Shown: one piece after another, positions 7,717-15,748 of the stretch
How the letters are laid out: the number at the start of each line of letters is the position of its first letter
How positions within the stretch are numbered: position 1 is the first letter of the stretch
NCBI GenBank assembly: GCA_028279945.1
Contig: JANQMT010000085.1
Location: 1 to 29,030 of the forward strand
Origin: JAKSCF01 sp028279945
GTDB lineage: Bacteria; Bacillota; Clostridia; Peptostreptococcales; JAAYPU01
DNA: 29,030 nucleotides
Direction: 5' to 3'
The notes under the pieces: generated by a model
Database searches by the model: none
What the model was told of the DNA's origin: nothing
What the model saw: the letters and a program-made list of their open reading frames with translations, nothing else
Made by a program: the position numbers and the translations under genes

Positions 7717-9500
7717 TGGCAAAAAATAAAAACAATAAGCAGGGGCTTTGGACGATTATGAAACCCGTTAGCAATTATATGACTGGGGCAATAGTTCTTG
7801 CGATGATTCAAGGCGTATTAATGATTCTAGGCAATGTGCTGTTAGCCAATATTATTGGGATTATCCTTGGAGGAGAACTTCAGCTGTTTGGTCTAAGCTT
7901 GAACTTTATGCAATCATTTTGGTTATTAACGACTTTGATTGTAATGACATTCATTATTCGTTATTACAGTTTTATTGTTTCGCACCTGGGTGCATTTAAA
8001 CTTGAAACAATATTGAGAAAAAAGCTTATAAGTCGTCTAGCAGATGTGCCTCTTGGCTATGTGATTAGTACAGGAACCGGATCGTTAAAGAAAGTGCTTT
8101 TAGACGATGTTAAGAGCCTTCACATTTTTGTTGCTGACAGTATACCATTGATAGGAAAAAGTGCTACAACACCTATTCTATCTTTAATAGTCATGTTTGC
8201 TATTGATTGGCGAATTGCTCTTGTAGCTATAGGTGTACTCATTTTAGGCATGATTCTCATGCGTGGAGCGACAAAAGATGATGCAGAACATAGACAAAGA
8301 TATGAACAAAGTCAGTCTGATATTAATAAGGCGGTTATAGAGTTTGTACAGGCCATGCCTGTTGTAAGAACATTTGATGATGGAAGTACTTCTTCTAAAC
8401 GATATAACATAGCCCTAGAACAATACAGACATTATACGAAAACTTGGATTAATCTTACAGCAAGTCCGGGAAAGATTGCCTTGATTATTTTGAGCCCTTT
8501 ACCAACATTGTTAACTGTAACAGGCGTTGGTATGATACTTATTCTTAATAATGAACTTGGTTTATCAGGCTTTATGGCAGCCATTATGGTTAGTACAGGC
8601 CTTGCAGAAGCCTTAATGCCACTGATGTGGTTTAGCCAAGCGATTAAGAAAGCCCATGCATCAGCAGTGCGGATTCATGAAATAAATGACTTGCCAATTC
8701 TTACAAAATCAAAAAAAGCAAAGGTTCCAAGAAACTTTGATGTTACATTTGATAATGTTTCTTTTAGCTATTACAATAACGATATTCATGCATTAAAAAA
8801 TATAAATTTTACTGTACCTGAAAAAACAACATCTGCACTTGTGGGTCCAAGTGGAGCAGGAAAAAGTACAATAGCTAGATTAGTTCCAAGATTCTGGGAT
8901 GTAACAGAGGGAAGTATTTGTATCGGTGGTATTGATATAAGAGATATGGATTTAAATATATTGATGGATACAGTCTCCTTTGTTTTTCAAGATACTTTTC
9001 TTTTTAATGATACATTAGAGGAAAATATTAGGATTTCAAAAACAGATGCTACAGAAGATCAAATTATTGCTGCAGCAAAAGCTGCTCAAATCCATGAATT
9101 CATCATGAGTTTGCCTGATGGATATGAAACGATGGCTGGTGATAGGGGCGCAAATCTGTCTGGAGGTCAAAAACAGAGAATTACAATAGCAAGAGCGATT
9201 CTCAGAGATACACCAATTATTGTTTTGGATGAAGCAACTGCATTTGCAGACCCTGAAAATGAAGAAGAAATTGTTAAAGCACTTTCTAACCTCATGAGAC
9301 ATAAGACGGTTATTGTTATTGCACATAAGCTATCAACGATTAAAGACGTGGAGCAGATCATTGCATTTGATAAAGGAGAATTGACAGAATCCGGGACACA
9401 TGATGAATTACTGGCTTTAGATGGTACTTACGCCAGCTTATGGGAAAATTATACTTTGGCACAAAATTGGGATATACATCATAAAGGAGGTAGGGAATGA
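7716..9500 (+). CDS. ABC transporter ATPase/permease, siderophore-type, first half (module 1)
   Basis: The 594-residue half-transporter has an N-terminal six-helix exporter-fold membrane domain (about 20-310) fused to an ATPase domain. Walker A is GPSGAGKST (about 376-384), the signature LSGGQKQR (about 480) and Walker B IIVLDEATAFAD (about 500-511). DEATAFADPENE is characteristic of the YbtQ/IrtB-like group, which has exporter architecture but takes up iron-siderophores. It overlaps the next ABC gene by 4 bases (ATGA), so a heterodimer is expected. A divergent AraC gene and a Fur-like box upstream support an iron-uptake role. Substrate is unknown, and export of a small molecule remains possible. 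Confidence 0.85.
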   Translation: MAKNKNNKQGLWTIMKPVSNYMTGAIVLAMIQGVLMILGNVLLANIIGIILGGELQLFGLSLNFMQSFWLLTTLIVMTFIIRYYSFIVSHLGAFKLETILRKKLISRLADVPLGYVISTGTGSLKKVLLDDVKSLHIFVADSIPLIGKSATTPILSLIVMFAIDWRIALVAIGVLILGMILMRGATKDDAEHRQRYEQSQSDINKAVIEFVQAMPVVRTFDDGSTSSKRYNIALEQYRHYTKTWINLTASPGKIALIILSPLPTLLTVTGVGMILILNNELGLSGFMAAIMVSTGLAEALMPLMWFSQAIKKAHASAVRIHEINDLPILTKSKKAKVPRNFDVTFDNVSFSYYNNDIHALKNINFTVPEKTTSALVGPSGAGKSTIARLVPRFWDVTEGSICIGGIDIRDMDLNILMDTVSFVFQDTFLFNDTLEENIRISKTDATEDQIIAAAKAAQIHEFIMSLPDGYETMAGDRGANLSGGQKQRITIARAILRDTPIIVLDEATAFADPENEEEIVKALSNLMRHKTVIVIAHKLSTIKDVEQIIAFDKGELTESGTHDELLALDGTYASLWENYTLAQNWDIHHKGGRE

Positions 9501-11260
9501 GAAATAGAACGTATACACCACTAAAGCAGCTTTATAAGCTTACGCTTAATGCAACCGGAGAGAAAAAAGACTTTTTTATACGATCAATAAGATTATTTAT
9601 GATTGCTTATATTTTACAAGGCATTGTCTTTGCGATGTTCTACCCTCTTTTAAAACAGCTTTTTTCATCTAACCCTGATAAAAAACAGGTGACGATAATT
9701 TTGGGAGTTATGATAATGGTAGGAATAGTTTCGTTAATTGCAAAGTGGATGGCTCATGACTTTGATTTTTCTGGTAATATTGTGGACGTAGCCCATAATT
9801 TAAGGACGAAATTAGGAAAAAGTCTCAGAGAAATGCCTCTTGAAACACTGAATGCCTATAAGACAGGAGAACTAAATGCTATATTTTCAAATAACGTAGA
9901 GGAATCAGTAGTAGCTATGGGAATAGTTGCATCTATGATATTAGAGCTGGTTTTTGTACCGATAACGATGGTTGTGATAACTATATTTGTAGATTGGCGA
10001 TTAGCATTGTTCATGATAGTCATGTTCCCACTTGCGTTACCACTGTATCATAATATCAGAAATACAAATGTTTCTGAAAAAACAGCTTTTAATAATGCAA
10101 ATGCAGAATTAGAAGCCGGCTTCATTGAATATATACAAGGGTTACCGGTACTAAGAGCCGTGAACCGTACCGGTGCTAATGAAAAAAAACTACAATCCTC
10201 TATTGATGATGTAAGATGTTTTCAGGTATCGGGGCTAAATAGAACACAGCTTCCATATGCTGCTCTGGGTTTATTGATTCAAGGTGTTCTTCTCCTGTTG
10301 CTATTCCTTGGAGCTTATTTTGTTCTGGGGAATACATTGGAATTACTTGCACTGGCTTCGTGTCTACTCATTGTGGCTAGATTAGTCGAACCAATGTCAT
10401 TATTTGTTGCAGTTATCAATGTATTCGAGATAACAGATGTTGCATTAAACAATGTGAATGATGTTTTGAACATAAAACCACTGGATACTTTGACACCGTT
10501 AGAACATTCTAGAGGTTATGAAATTATTTTTGATAAAGTTGATTTCAGTTATTCTGGGCAAGATCACAAAACGATTAAAGAAGTTAGTTTTCATATAAAT
10601 GAAAAAAATATGACTGCCATTGTTGGTCATTCCGGGTGTGGGAAAACGACATTAACAAAGTTACTTATGCGTTATGCGGATATTCAACAAGGAAGTATAC
10701 GTATAGGTGGTGCAGACATCCGTCATATGTCTCAAGTAGAGTTGATGAATCATATTTCAGTTGTTTTCCAAGATGTTTATTTGTTTGATGATACAGTGAT
10801 GAATAACATTTGCATGGATAATCCTAATGCCACAGATGAAGAAGTTGCTGATGCTGTGAAGGCTGCTCATTGTGAGGATTTTATCAATAGACTTCCGGAA
10901 GGATATGATACAACAATTGGAGATATTGGTGGGACGCTTTCTGGTGGGGAACGTCAAAGAATCAGCATTGCAAGAGCTATACTTAAGAAAGCACCAATTG
11001 TTATATTGGATGAACCTACAGCAGCACTTGATACAGAAAGCGAAGTATCGGTTCAACAAGCCATTGATGGATTAATAGAAGACAAGACGGTTATCGTCAT
11101 TGCACACAGATTATCGACCATTGTTGGAGCCGATCAGATTTTTGTTATGGACAACGGGAAAATTGTTGAAAAAGGCAAACATCACGAGTTGATAGCGCTT
11201 GAAGGAAAATACTATAATATGTGGGCAGCCCAACAGAGGGTGAAAGCCTGGTCCGTATAG
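9497..11260 (+). CDS. ABC transporter ATPase/permease, siderophore-type, second half (module 1)
   Basis: The 587-residue half-transporter has the same layout: membrane domain about 25-320, Walker A GHSGCGKTT (about 376), signature LSGGERQR (about 480) and Walker B IVILDEPTAALD (about 501). A strong ribosome binding site (GGAGGT) precedes its ATG within the end of the first ABC gene. Both ATPase sites of the presumed heterodimer look intact. The known counterparts YbtP-YbtQ and IrtA-IrtB import ferric siderophores, and the Fur box upstream fits this. No siderophore-binding protein or synthesis gene is adjacent. Confidence 0.85.
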   Translation: MRNRTYTPLKQLYKLTLNATGEKKDFFIRSIRLFMIAYILQGIVFAMFYPLLKQLFSSNPDKKQVTIILGVMIMVGIVSLIAKWMAHDFDFSGNIVDVAHNLRTKLGKSLREMPLETLNAYKTGELNAIFSNNVEESVVAMGIVASMILELVFVPITMVVITIFVDWRLALFMIVMFPLALPLYHNIRNTNVSEKTAFNNANAELEAGFIEYIQGLPVLRAVNRTGANEKKLQSSIDDVRCFQVSGLNRTQLPYAALGLLIQGVLLLLLFLGAYFVLGNTLELLALASCLLIVARLVEPMSLFVAVINVFEITDVALNNVNDVLNIKPLDTLTPLEHSRGYEIIFDKVDFSYSGQDHKTIKEVSFHINEKNMTAIVGHSGCGKTTLTKLLMRYADIQQGSIRIGGADIRHMSQVELMNHISVVFQDVYLFDDTVMNNICMDNPNATDEEVADAVKAAHCEDFINRLPEGYDTTIGDIGGTLSGGERQRISIARAILKKAPIVILDEPTAALDTESEVSVQQAIDGLIEDKTVIVIAHRLSTIVGADQIFVMDNGKIVEKGKHHELIALEGKYYNMWAAQQRVKAWSV

Positions 11261-11273
11261 GGGGGTATTAAAT

Positions 11274-11369
11274 ATGTATGAAAAGACGCTTCAATACAAC
11301 TTGAAGGCAATGATTACCTATGATGAAAAAGAGAATGATTGTTATTTTAACAGTACTATTGATATTTAG
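11274..11369 (+). CDS. Short ORF after the ABC pair, possibly a truncated gene start
   Basis: A 31-codon frame starts at ATG 11274, only 13 bases after the ABC stop, with a strong ribosome binding site (GGGGGT) in front. It ends inside the next gene in another frame. No family was recognised. The good initiation signal and short length suggest the 5' end of a third operon gene cut off by rearrangement near 11.32 kb, or a small peptide whose translation helps the next gene start. Confidence 0.3.
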   Translation: MYEKTLQYNLKAMITYDEKENDCYFNSTIDI

Positions 11370-11628
11370 CATCTCAGTTCAGCCCGCTTTTGCTATGAGT
11401 ACAGATGCATTTGCAAATGAAAATTTACAGGTAAATCCATTAGAGGGATCAAAATTATTAATGAGAAGTGATATAATAAAAATTGCAGATTATTATATAG
11501 ATGATTTTGTTGAAAATAGTCAAGAAAATAAAGAGGATAAAGCCTTTTCAGGTTCAAATCAATTTATAGAACTTTATGACATTAACGACAATTTATTTGC
11601 TTATATAGTGCCAATTTTAGATGAATAA
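11320..11628 (+). CDS. Small secreted protein, unknown function
   Basis: The 102-residue product starts with a clear signal peptide: MMKKR, a hydrophobic core, and a likely cleavage site after PAFA (about residue 25). The mature part is about 75 residues, acidic, and ends FIELYDINDNLFAYIVPILDE. That last part resembles, weakly, the strand of secreted C10-peptidase propeptides that reads like LYDxxGxxxAY. This would make it a free propeptide-like inhibitor or a truncated peptidase, but I am not sure. The ribosome binding site is weak. It begins the AT-rich accessory stretch between the two ABC modules. Confidence 0.6.
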   Translation: MMKKRMIVILTVLLIFSISVQPAFAMSTDAFANENLQVNPLEGSKLLMRSDIIKIADYYIDDFVENSQENKEDKAFSGSNQFIELYDINDNLFAYIVPILDE

Positions 11629-11655
11629 TGAAAAAGGTGTCCTAAAGAGGAATAT

Positions 11656-12165
11656 ATGAGATATATAAAAATAATTATAATAATTGTATTGATTGTAGTA
11701 AGTGCAGTTGTTAGAATAGGCTGTACAGGTAGGACTTTTCATCAACTAAATACTGCTAGTATTAGAACATTCAAAACTGAGATGTTAAACAATTTTATTA
11801 ATATCAGAACTGTTACATTTGAGTTTGCAAATTCACAATTAAATATAAACTATGAATTTTCTCAAAAAACCTCTAAAGATGAAGTGTTACAAATATTTTA
11901 CGATACCAAAAAATTGTTATTATCTGAAGAATTTAAAAATGAGTTTTTCAAAAAATATTTTAAGAAATATAAAAATCATATGTATTATCCAAAAGTGACT
12001 ATATATTTTACTATTAACCCAGAGCAAGATATAAGATTTGAATCAGCCTATTATATTGAAGATAACTTATTTGACGAGAATCAAAAAATTGGTGGATGTA
12101 TAGTATGGATGATAACAAATAATGCAATGGAAGAAATAGATTTGCTTAAAGAAGAGATTGAATAA
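11656..12165 (+). CDS. Membrane-anchored hypothetical protein
   Basis: The 169-residue protein has a short N-terminal hydrophobic segment (about 4-20, mostly isoleucine and valine) followed by a lysine-rich soluble part. A cysteine at about residue 23 (RIGC) does not fit the lipobox well. It is preceded by AGAGG and lies 27 bases after the secreted protein gene, so they are probably co-transcribed. A terminator-like hairpin follows at 12219. The family is not recognised. AT content is higher than in the metabolic operons on either side. Confidence 0.6.
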   Translation: MRYIKIIIIIVLIVVSAVVRIGCTGRTFHQLNTASIRTFKTEMLNNFINIRTVTFEFANSQLNINYEFSQKTSKDEVLQIFYDTKKLLLSEEFKNEFFKKYFKKYKNHMYYPKVTIYFTINPEQDIRFESAYYIEDNLFDENQKIGGCIVWMITNNAMEEIDLLKEEIE

Positions 12166-12218
12166 GATTAAAAAACTCCTAAATATTTTTAAACAATAAT
12201 ACAAATATATAAATAAAA

Positions 12219-12264
12219 GAGAAGAACCCTTTGGCCAAATAGATCGTAGGCTTCTCCTTTTTTG
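12219..12264 (+). terminator. Probable Rho-independent terminator
   Basis: GAGAAG (12219-12224) pairs with CTTCTC (12251-12256), extended by a bulged CC/GG pair, and is followed by a T-rich run to about 12264. It would end transcription of the small-protein genes at 11.3-12.2 kb, or the whole ABC module 1. Confidence 0.55.
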
Positions 12265-12320
12265 TTTGGGCTAAAACTTGAAGGAGCGAATATAATGCCA
12301 AGGCTTTTTATTCATGAGGT

Positions 12321-12348
12321 AATATTTATTTAGGATTAAATAAATATT
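12321..12348. repeat. Perfect 12-bp inverted repeat, 4-base loop
   Basis: AATATTTATTTA (12321-12332) and TAAATAAATATT (12337-12348) are exact reverse complements around GGAT. It could be a hairpin or an operator; there is no adjacent U-run specific to termination. Such repeats are less surprising in very AT-rich DNA, but 12 of 12 matches is notable. Confidence 0.6.
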
Positions 12349-12404
12349 CATTGATATATGAAATAATTGTCTATTGCTTACAATGAATGAAAAACATAAA
12401 TTGA

Positions 12405-12436
12405 TTTGTAAAAATGTATTGGATATTTTTTACAAA
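12405..12436. promoter_or_regulatory. Inverted repeat TTTGTAAAAA-N12-TTTTTACAAA, candidate operator
   Basis: Ten-base perfect arms at 12405-12414 and 12427-12436 are separated by 12 bases. The site is about 185 bases before the methyltransferase gene. The TTGTAA...TTACAA outline is reminiscent of dimeric regulator sites. No regulator can be assigned. Confidence 0.4.
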
Positions 12437-12619
12437 AGATGTAGAATGAATTGTAGTGGATTGCTTACTTCTTATGGCTAGAAATAGGAAAGGGTTGAGT
12501 TGAGAAGATTACTTTGGGGGAGTTTGTAGAGAATTGATGATTAGCCTAATTGATGTGAAGTATATAAATTTGAATTAGTAATAGTTAGATTATTTATTTA
12601 ATAGAAGGAGAAATATACA

Positions 12620-13309
12620 ATGAAATATGATAAGGATTTTTTAAACGAAAATATGATGGGACCAAATTCAATGGTAGTAGCCGAAGAATTAACACAAGGT
12701 TTACCTTTCAAAAAAGGTATGAAAGTATTAGATTTAGGTTGTGGTAGAGGCCTTACATCTATATTTTTGGCAAAAGAATTTGGTGTTGAGGTTTTTGCTC
12801 TTGATTTATGGACACCACCTACTGATAATTATAATCGTTTTAAACAAATGAGTGTCAGCGATTTGATAGTTCCATTGCAAGTTGATGCCCTTAATTTACC
12901 TTTTCCAAATGAATATTTCGATGCAGTTGTAAGCATAGATTCATATCATTATTTTGCAAATAATGACACTTATTTTGTAGAGGTGCTTAAACCTATACTC
13001 AAAAAAGATGCTATTGTTGCAATTGCTTTTCCAGGAATGAAATTTGAGGTAGAACATAATATTCCTGAAGAAATGAAACCGCTTTGGAATGAAGAAATTT
13101 TGACAATGGTACATTCTATTGATTGGTGGAAACCAAAATTTGAAGATCATCTTGAGAACTTTAAAATCAGTGAAATGAATTGTTTTCACAAGGCTTGGAG
13201 TGATTGGTTATCTTGTGGAAATCCTTATGCACTTGAAGATAAGGACATGATGGATACAGATAATGGCAGATATATGAATTTAATAAAACTTTCAGGAAGA
13301 GTTAAATAG
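12620..13309 (+). CDS. Class I SAM-dependent methyltransferase
   Basis: The 229-residue protein has the SAM-binding motif I as VLDLGCGRG (about 36-44), then an acidic residue after the second strand (ALDLW, about 60). The YFDAVVSIDSYHYF segment (about 101-114) corresponds to motif IV. This is the UbiE/MenG-like small-molecule methyltransferase fold. GAAGGAGA precedes the ATG. The C-terminal 70 residues are tryptophan-rich (SIDWWKP, KAWSDWL) and may bind substrate. It is a stand-alone gene between small-protein genes, so the substrate cannot be inferred from context. Confidence 0.85.
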   Translation: MKYDKDFLNENMMGPNSMVVAEELTQGLPFKKGMKVLDLGCGRGLTSIFLAKEFGVEVFALDLWTPPTDNYNRFKQMSVSDLIVPLQVDALNLPFPNEYFDAVVSIDSYHYFANNDTYFVEVLKPILKKDAIVAIAFPGMKFEVEHNIPEEMKPLWNEEILTMVHSIDWWKPKFEDHLENFKISEMNCFHKAWSDWLSCGNPYALEDKDMMDTDNGRYMNLIKLSGRVK

Positions 13310-13331
13310 TACAATGCATTCAGAATACAAA

Positions 13332-13350
13332 TTTACGATTCTATCGTAAA
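13332..13350. terminator. Hairpin between convergent genes
   Basis: TTTACGAT (13332-13339) and ATCGTAAA (13343-13350) form a perfect 8-bp stem with a 3-base loop between the ends of the methyltransferase gene and the convergent membrane protein gene. The U-run is missing, so bidirectional termination is likely from position but not proven. Confidence 0.4.
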
Positions 13351-13365
13351 CAATTCAAGGTGAAA

Positions 13366-13680
13366 TTATATTTTTTGTCTATAATATACAAGTGTAAGTG
13401 CATTTAGTAATATTGTAACTATAAGAAGAATTACTGCCGCTAAAGCTACTGCGTTTGAAGTATCCATAAGTGCCGACCAATCTTCAATACTTACTAAATA
13501 TTTGGTATAAAAGATTTGCATAGATAATGAGATTGAGCAGGAGCTGAGACTTGTAACACTAAAAATAATCCACTTTTTTTGATTAGGCTGATTGAGTTGC
13601 ATAAGATTAATAATAGGAAGTATACATGCAATTAGTCCAAATATTATACTCCCTAAATTTAATAAACTAAAATCAAGCAT
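13366..13680 (-). CDS. Small integral membrane protein, unknown function
   Basis: The 104-residue product has three probable membrane helices: about 10-28, 40-60 and 75-98. Start ATG 13678-13680 follows a good AGGAGA site. An upstream in-frame ATG at 13752 would add 24 residues that look non-coding. The features LNLGSIIFGLIACILP and EDWSALMDT look like a family of small clostridial membrane proteins without a known role; that recollection is tentative. It is encoded alone, opposite to its neighbours. Confidence 0.65.
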   Translation of the reverse strand: MLDFSLLNLGSIIFGLIACILPIINLMQLNQPNQKKWIIFSVTSLSSCSISLSMQIFYTKYLVSIEDWSALMDTSNAVALAAVILLIVTILLNALTLVYYRQKI

Positions 13681-13893
13681 AAATTTTCTCCTATATTTTT
13701 TATGTATTATTATACCATATATTTGTTTTATATTAGTGATTAACATATGCACTTGTTTTGCTGCAAAATATATATTTGCTTTAATTTACAATTTGTAAAA
13801 TTTTTTTTGAAATAATCGTCACAATAGACACTCTCACAAAGAAACAATAAGCTTTTTATGTGTATGAGGCGACATATCGAAAGGAAGTTTGTT

Positions 13894-14463
13894 ATGAGAA
13901 AAATAATACTTATTTTGTTGATTTTAGTGTTATTAGCAGGATGTAAAGAAAAAGAATTAAGTAGTGGTCCTAGTGAATATGAGCAATATATGGGATTCAT
14001 AGAATTAACTGATAGAGAGCAAAGATTAGCCAATACAGTTACCAATTCTGACAGCCTAATAATGGGATATAACCTAGAGAAAGTAGATAAAATATATTTA
14101 GTTGTAGACTGGTATAAAGATGGAAAAGTAATAAAAACACAAGAATATATGGATGAAACTAATAAAAAAGAAGGTTTTATTGTTATTAATAGCAATGATG
14201 AAAACAGCATTAATCCTGAAATTCATATAAACGATAATACAATGAATTGTAAAATGCCTGATGTTTCTGATGATGAAAAATTTGCAATTATGCGTAGAGG
14301 ATTTGGTGGTAATGTTGAAATAAACAATGGTGAATTTATATGTATTTATTATAAGGGCTATAAAGGTGATGGTAATGTTAAAAGCAATAGTTCGATTGAT
14401 TTCACTCCATCTCTTATGAAACAATTTACTTATGGTTTTTCTATAAAAGTAAAATTTGAATAA
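13894..14463 (+). CDS. Putative lipoprotein
   Basis: The 189-residue protein begins MRKIILILLILVLLAGC, a lipoprotein signal with lipobox LAGC, so cleavage and lipidation at Cys17 are expected. I chose ATG 13894 because AAAGGAAG precedes it; an ATG at 13858 would put a charged extension before the signal. The mature part has no recognised domain. It is isolated before the second AraC-ABC module and could be an accessory to it, but nothing in the sequence shows that. Confidence 0.7.
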   Translation: MRKIILILLILVLLAGCKEKELSSGPSEYEQYMGFIELTDREQRLANTVTNSDSLIMGYNLEKVDKIYLVVDWYKDGKVIKTQEYMDETNKKEGFIVINSNDENSINPEIHINDNTMNCKMPDVSDDEKFAIMRRGFGGNVEINNGEFICIYYKGYKGDGNVKSNSSIDFTPSLMKQFTYGFSIKVKFE

Positions 14464-14485
14464 CTATTTTTTCATCCCTAAGAAA

Positions 14486-14497
14486 CCAATATATTGG
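14486..14497. promoter_or_regulatory. Perfect 12-bp palindrome upstream of the AraC gene
   Basis: CCAATATATTGG is a perfect palindrome in the short gap between the lipoprotein gene and the AraC-type gene. It may be a regulator site; none can be named. Confidence 0.3.
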
Positions 14498-14533
14498 ATA
14501 TTATTGAAAGTAGGGCTAAAATGAGATAAAAGT

Positions 14534-14547
14534 AAATTAGCTAATTT
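14534..14547. promoter_or_regulatory. Perfect 14-bp palindrome just before the AraC ribosome binding site
   Basis: AAATTAGCTAATTT is an exact palindrome ending a few bases before the ribosome binding site AGAAGGTG. Its position fits control of the AraC-type gene. The binding protein is unknown. Confidence 0.35.
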
Positions 14548-14567
14548 TTAGAGAAGGTGCACTATAT

Positions 14568-15536
14568 ATGAATGATATAAAAAAAGATTTATTTTTTTTA
14601 AACTGTATGACTGTTTTGAAGGATTCAAATAAAAAGTATTCTGAATATGAAGTTTTGCCTGAATATGGACATGGGACAATTATAATATTCAAAATAATAC
14701 AGGGTTTGTATTTAGCGTATAGTAACTTTGCTCTAAAAGAAAAGATAACAAATGATTTACCTGAGTATAAGAGCTTTGCTGACAATTTTTTGATAATTGA
14801 TTATTGTCTGAAGGGGAATCTTTTAGCAACCAACCAAGAAAAAAAAGTATTTTTAGCTACCCCTGGAATATCCATGTACTTTGAAGGAATCGGGAACGTA
14901 AGAACACTTCAACCTTATGAAAAAGAATATGAGAGCATGATCATAATGGGTTTTAGTAGTGAAATAATAAAATCATTTGAAGCAGTATTTGAAATAAACA
15001 AAGACAGATTCATTAAGTTTTTTAAATTAATTAATGAAGGTGAAACCGTAGTTATCAAATATAATATTGTAATTAAAAATATTATAAACGATATAAAATT
15101 AGCAATACAAAATAATGATAATGATGCCATTAAACTAAAAACTATTGAATTATTACTATATGAAACAAAGAATTTTGAGAAAAATAAAAGAGTGAAAGCA
15201 ATTTATTATAATCATTCTACAATTGATAAAGTCATGAATGCAAAAAAATACGTAGTAGAGAATTTAGATAAAAAAATTACGATTGACGATTTGTGTAAAA
15301 AATTTAACATCTCCTCCAGTACATTAAAGAGTTGCTTTAAACAAATGTTTTTAACGGGTATATATGCCTATATTAAGCAAGCTAGAATGTCAAGAGGAAG
15401 GGATTTGTTAGAAAATAGCGATATGAGTATAACACAAATAGCTCTATCGTGTGGCTATAGCAATCATAGTAATTTCACTAAAGCTTTTAAGCAATATTAT
15501 AATATTATTCCAAGAGATATCAGAGAACTCAAGTAA
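14568..15536 (+). CDS. AraC family transcriptional regulator (module 2)
   Basis: The 322-residue protein has the AraC double helix-turn-helix at its C-terminus (about 220-322): ITIDDLCKKFNISSSTLKSCFKQ, then ITQIALSCGYSNHSNFTKAFK, ending IIPRDIRE. The N-terminal 210 residues are a sensor domain without recognised identity. It lies upstream of, and in the same direction as, the second ABC pair, with a terminator between them. It is probably transcribed on its own and activates the ABC genes. It parallels the AraC gene at 6480-7451, which is divergent instead. The sensed ligand would be an imported siderophore if the YbtA analogy holds. Confidence 0.85.
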   Translation: MNDIKKDLFFLNCMTVLKDSNKKYSEYEVLPEYGHGTIIIFKIIQGLYLAYSNFALKEKITNDLPEYKSFADNFLIIDYCLKGNLLATNQEKKVFLATPGISMYFEGIGNVRTLQPYEKEYESMIIMGFSSEIIKSFEAVFEINKDRFIKFFKLINEGETVVIKYNIVIKNIINDIKLAIQNNDNDAIKLKTIELLLYETKNFEKNKRVKAIYYNHSTIDKVMNAKKYVVENLDKKITIDDLCKKFNISSSTLKSCFKQMFLTGIYAYIKQARMSRGRDLLENSDMSITQIALSCGYSNHSNFTKAFKQYYNIIPRDIRELK

Positions 15537-15539
15537 ATG

Positions 15540-15588
15540 AAACAAACCTTAATCAGTAGTATTGAAAAACTATAGGGTTTGTTTTTTT
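15540..15588 (+). terminator. Rho-independent terminator after AraC (module 2)
   Basis: AAACAAACC (15540-15548) pairs with GGTTTGTTT (15576-15584), followed by more T. The loop is long (27 bases). It separates the AraC gene from the ABC operon. Confidence 0.65.
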
Positions 15589-15631
15589 GTTGAATAATAT
15601 CTACTTAAGTTATAATCTGATTGGAATACTC

Positions 15632-15659
15632 ATCATACCGAATGGAAAAGTAGTATGAT
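15632..15659. promoter_or_regulatory. Inverted repeat upstream of ABC module 2
   Basis: ATCATAC (15632-15638) and GTATGAT (15653-15659) are exact inverted copies 14 bases apart, about 30 bases upstream of the Fur-like box. This is a possible activator site for the neighbouring AraC protein. Evidence is limited to symmetry and position. Confidence 0.3.
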
Positions 15660-15690
15660 TTCTTTTATGTTAAAATTAAAAAATACATAT

Positions 15691-15710
15691 TGATAATGAT
15701 TATTGATATC
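15691..15710. promoter_or_regulatory. Fur-type iron box upstream of ABC module 2
   Basis: GATAATGATTATTGATATC (15692-15710) matches 15 of 19 positions of the classical iron box GATAATGATAATCATTATC. In the 7-1-7 view, TGATAATGATTATTG (15691-15705) has one perfect half-site. It overlaps two TTGATA hexamers (15690 and 15703) that could be -35 elements; TATATT at 15725-15730 could be the -10. Iron repression of the ABC genes is the likely role. Confidence 0.65.
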
Positions 15711-15748
15711 AAAAATACAATTTATATATTGAATGAAGGAGGTTTACA

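Larger units (their letters stand above)
12265..12619. other. AT-rich intergenic stretch with two inverted repeats, no gene
   Basis: No credible gene was seen. A 12-codon frame at 12295 with a good ribosome binding site is too short to call. The stretch holds two clear inverted repeats (annotated separately) and presumably the promoter of the methyltransferase gene. Confidence 0.5.

Noticed and set aside
12295..12333. A 12-codon frame (MPRLFIHEVIFI) with a good ribosome binding site GAAGGAG.
   Set aside because: It is too short to be a credible gene and has no recognised relatives; kept only as a remark in the intergenic entry.
12405..12436. Zinc regulator (Zur) box interpretation of the TTGTAA/TTACAA repeat.
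   Set aside because: The spacing between half-sites is much longer than in Zur boxes, and the neighbouring genes show no zinc link.
13740..14210. Long open frame on the - strand opposite the lipoprotein gene.
   Set aside because: It is low-complexity, has no ribosome binding site and overlaps a gene with a clear lipoprotein signal, so it is a shadow.
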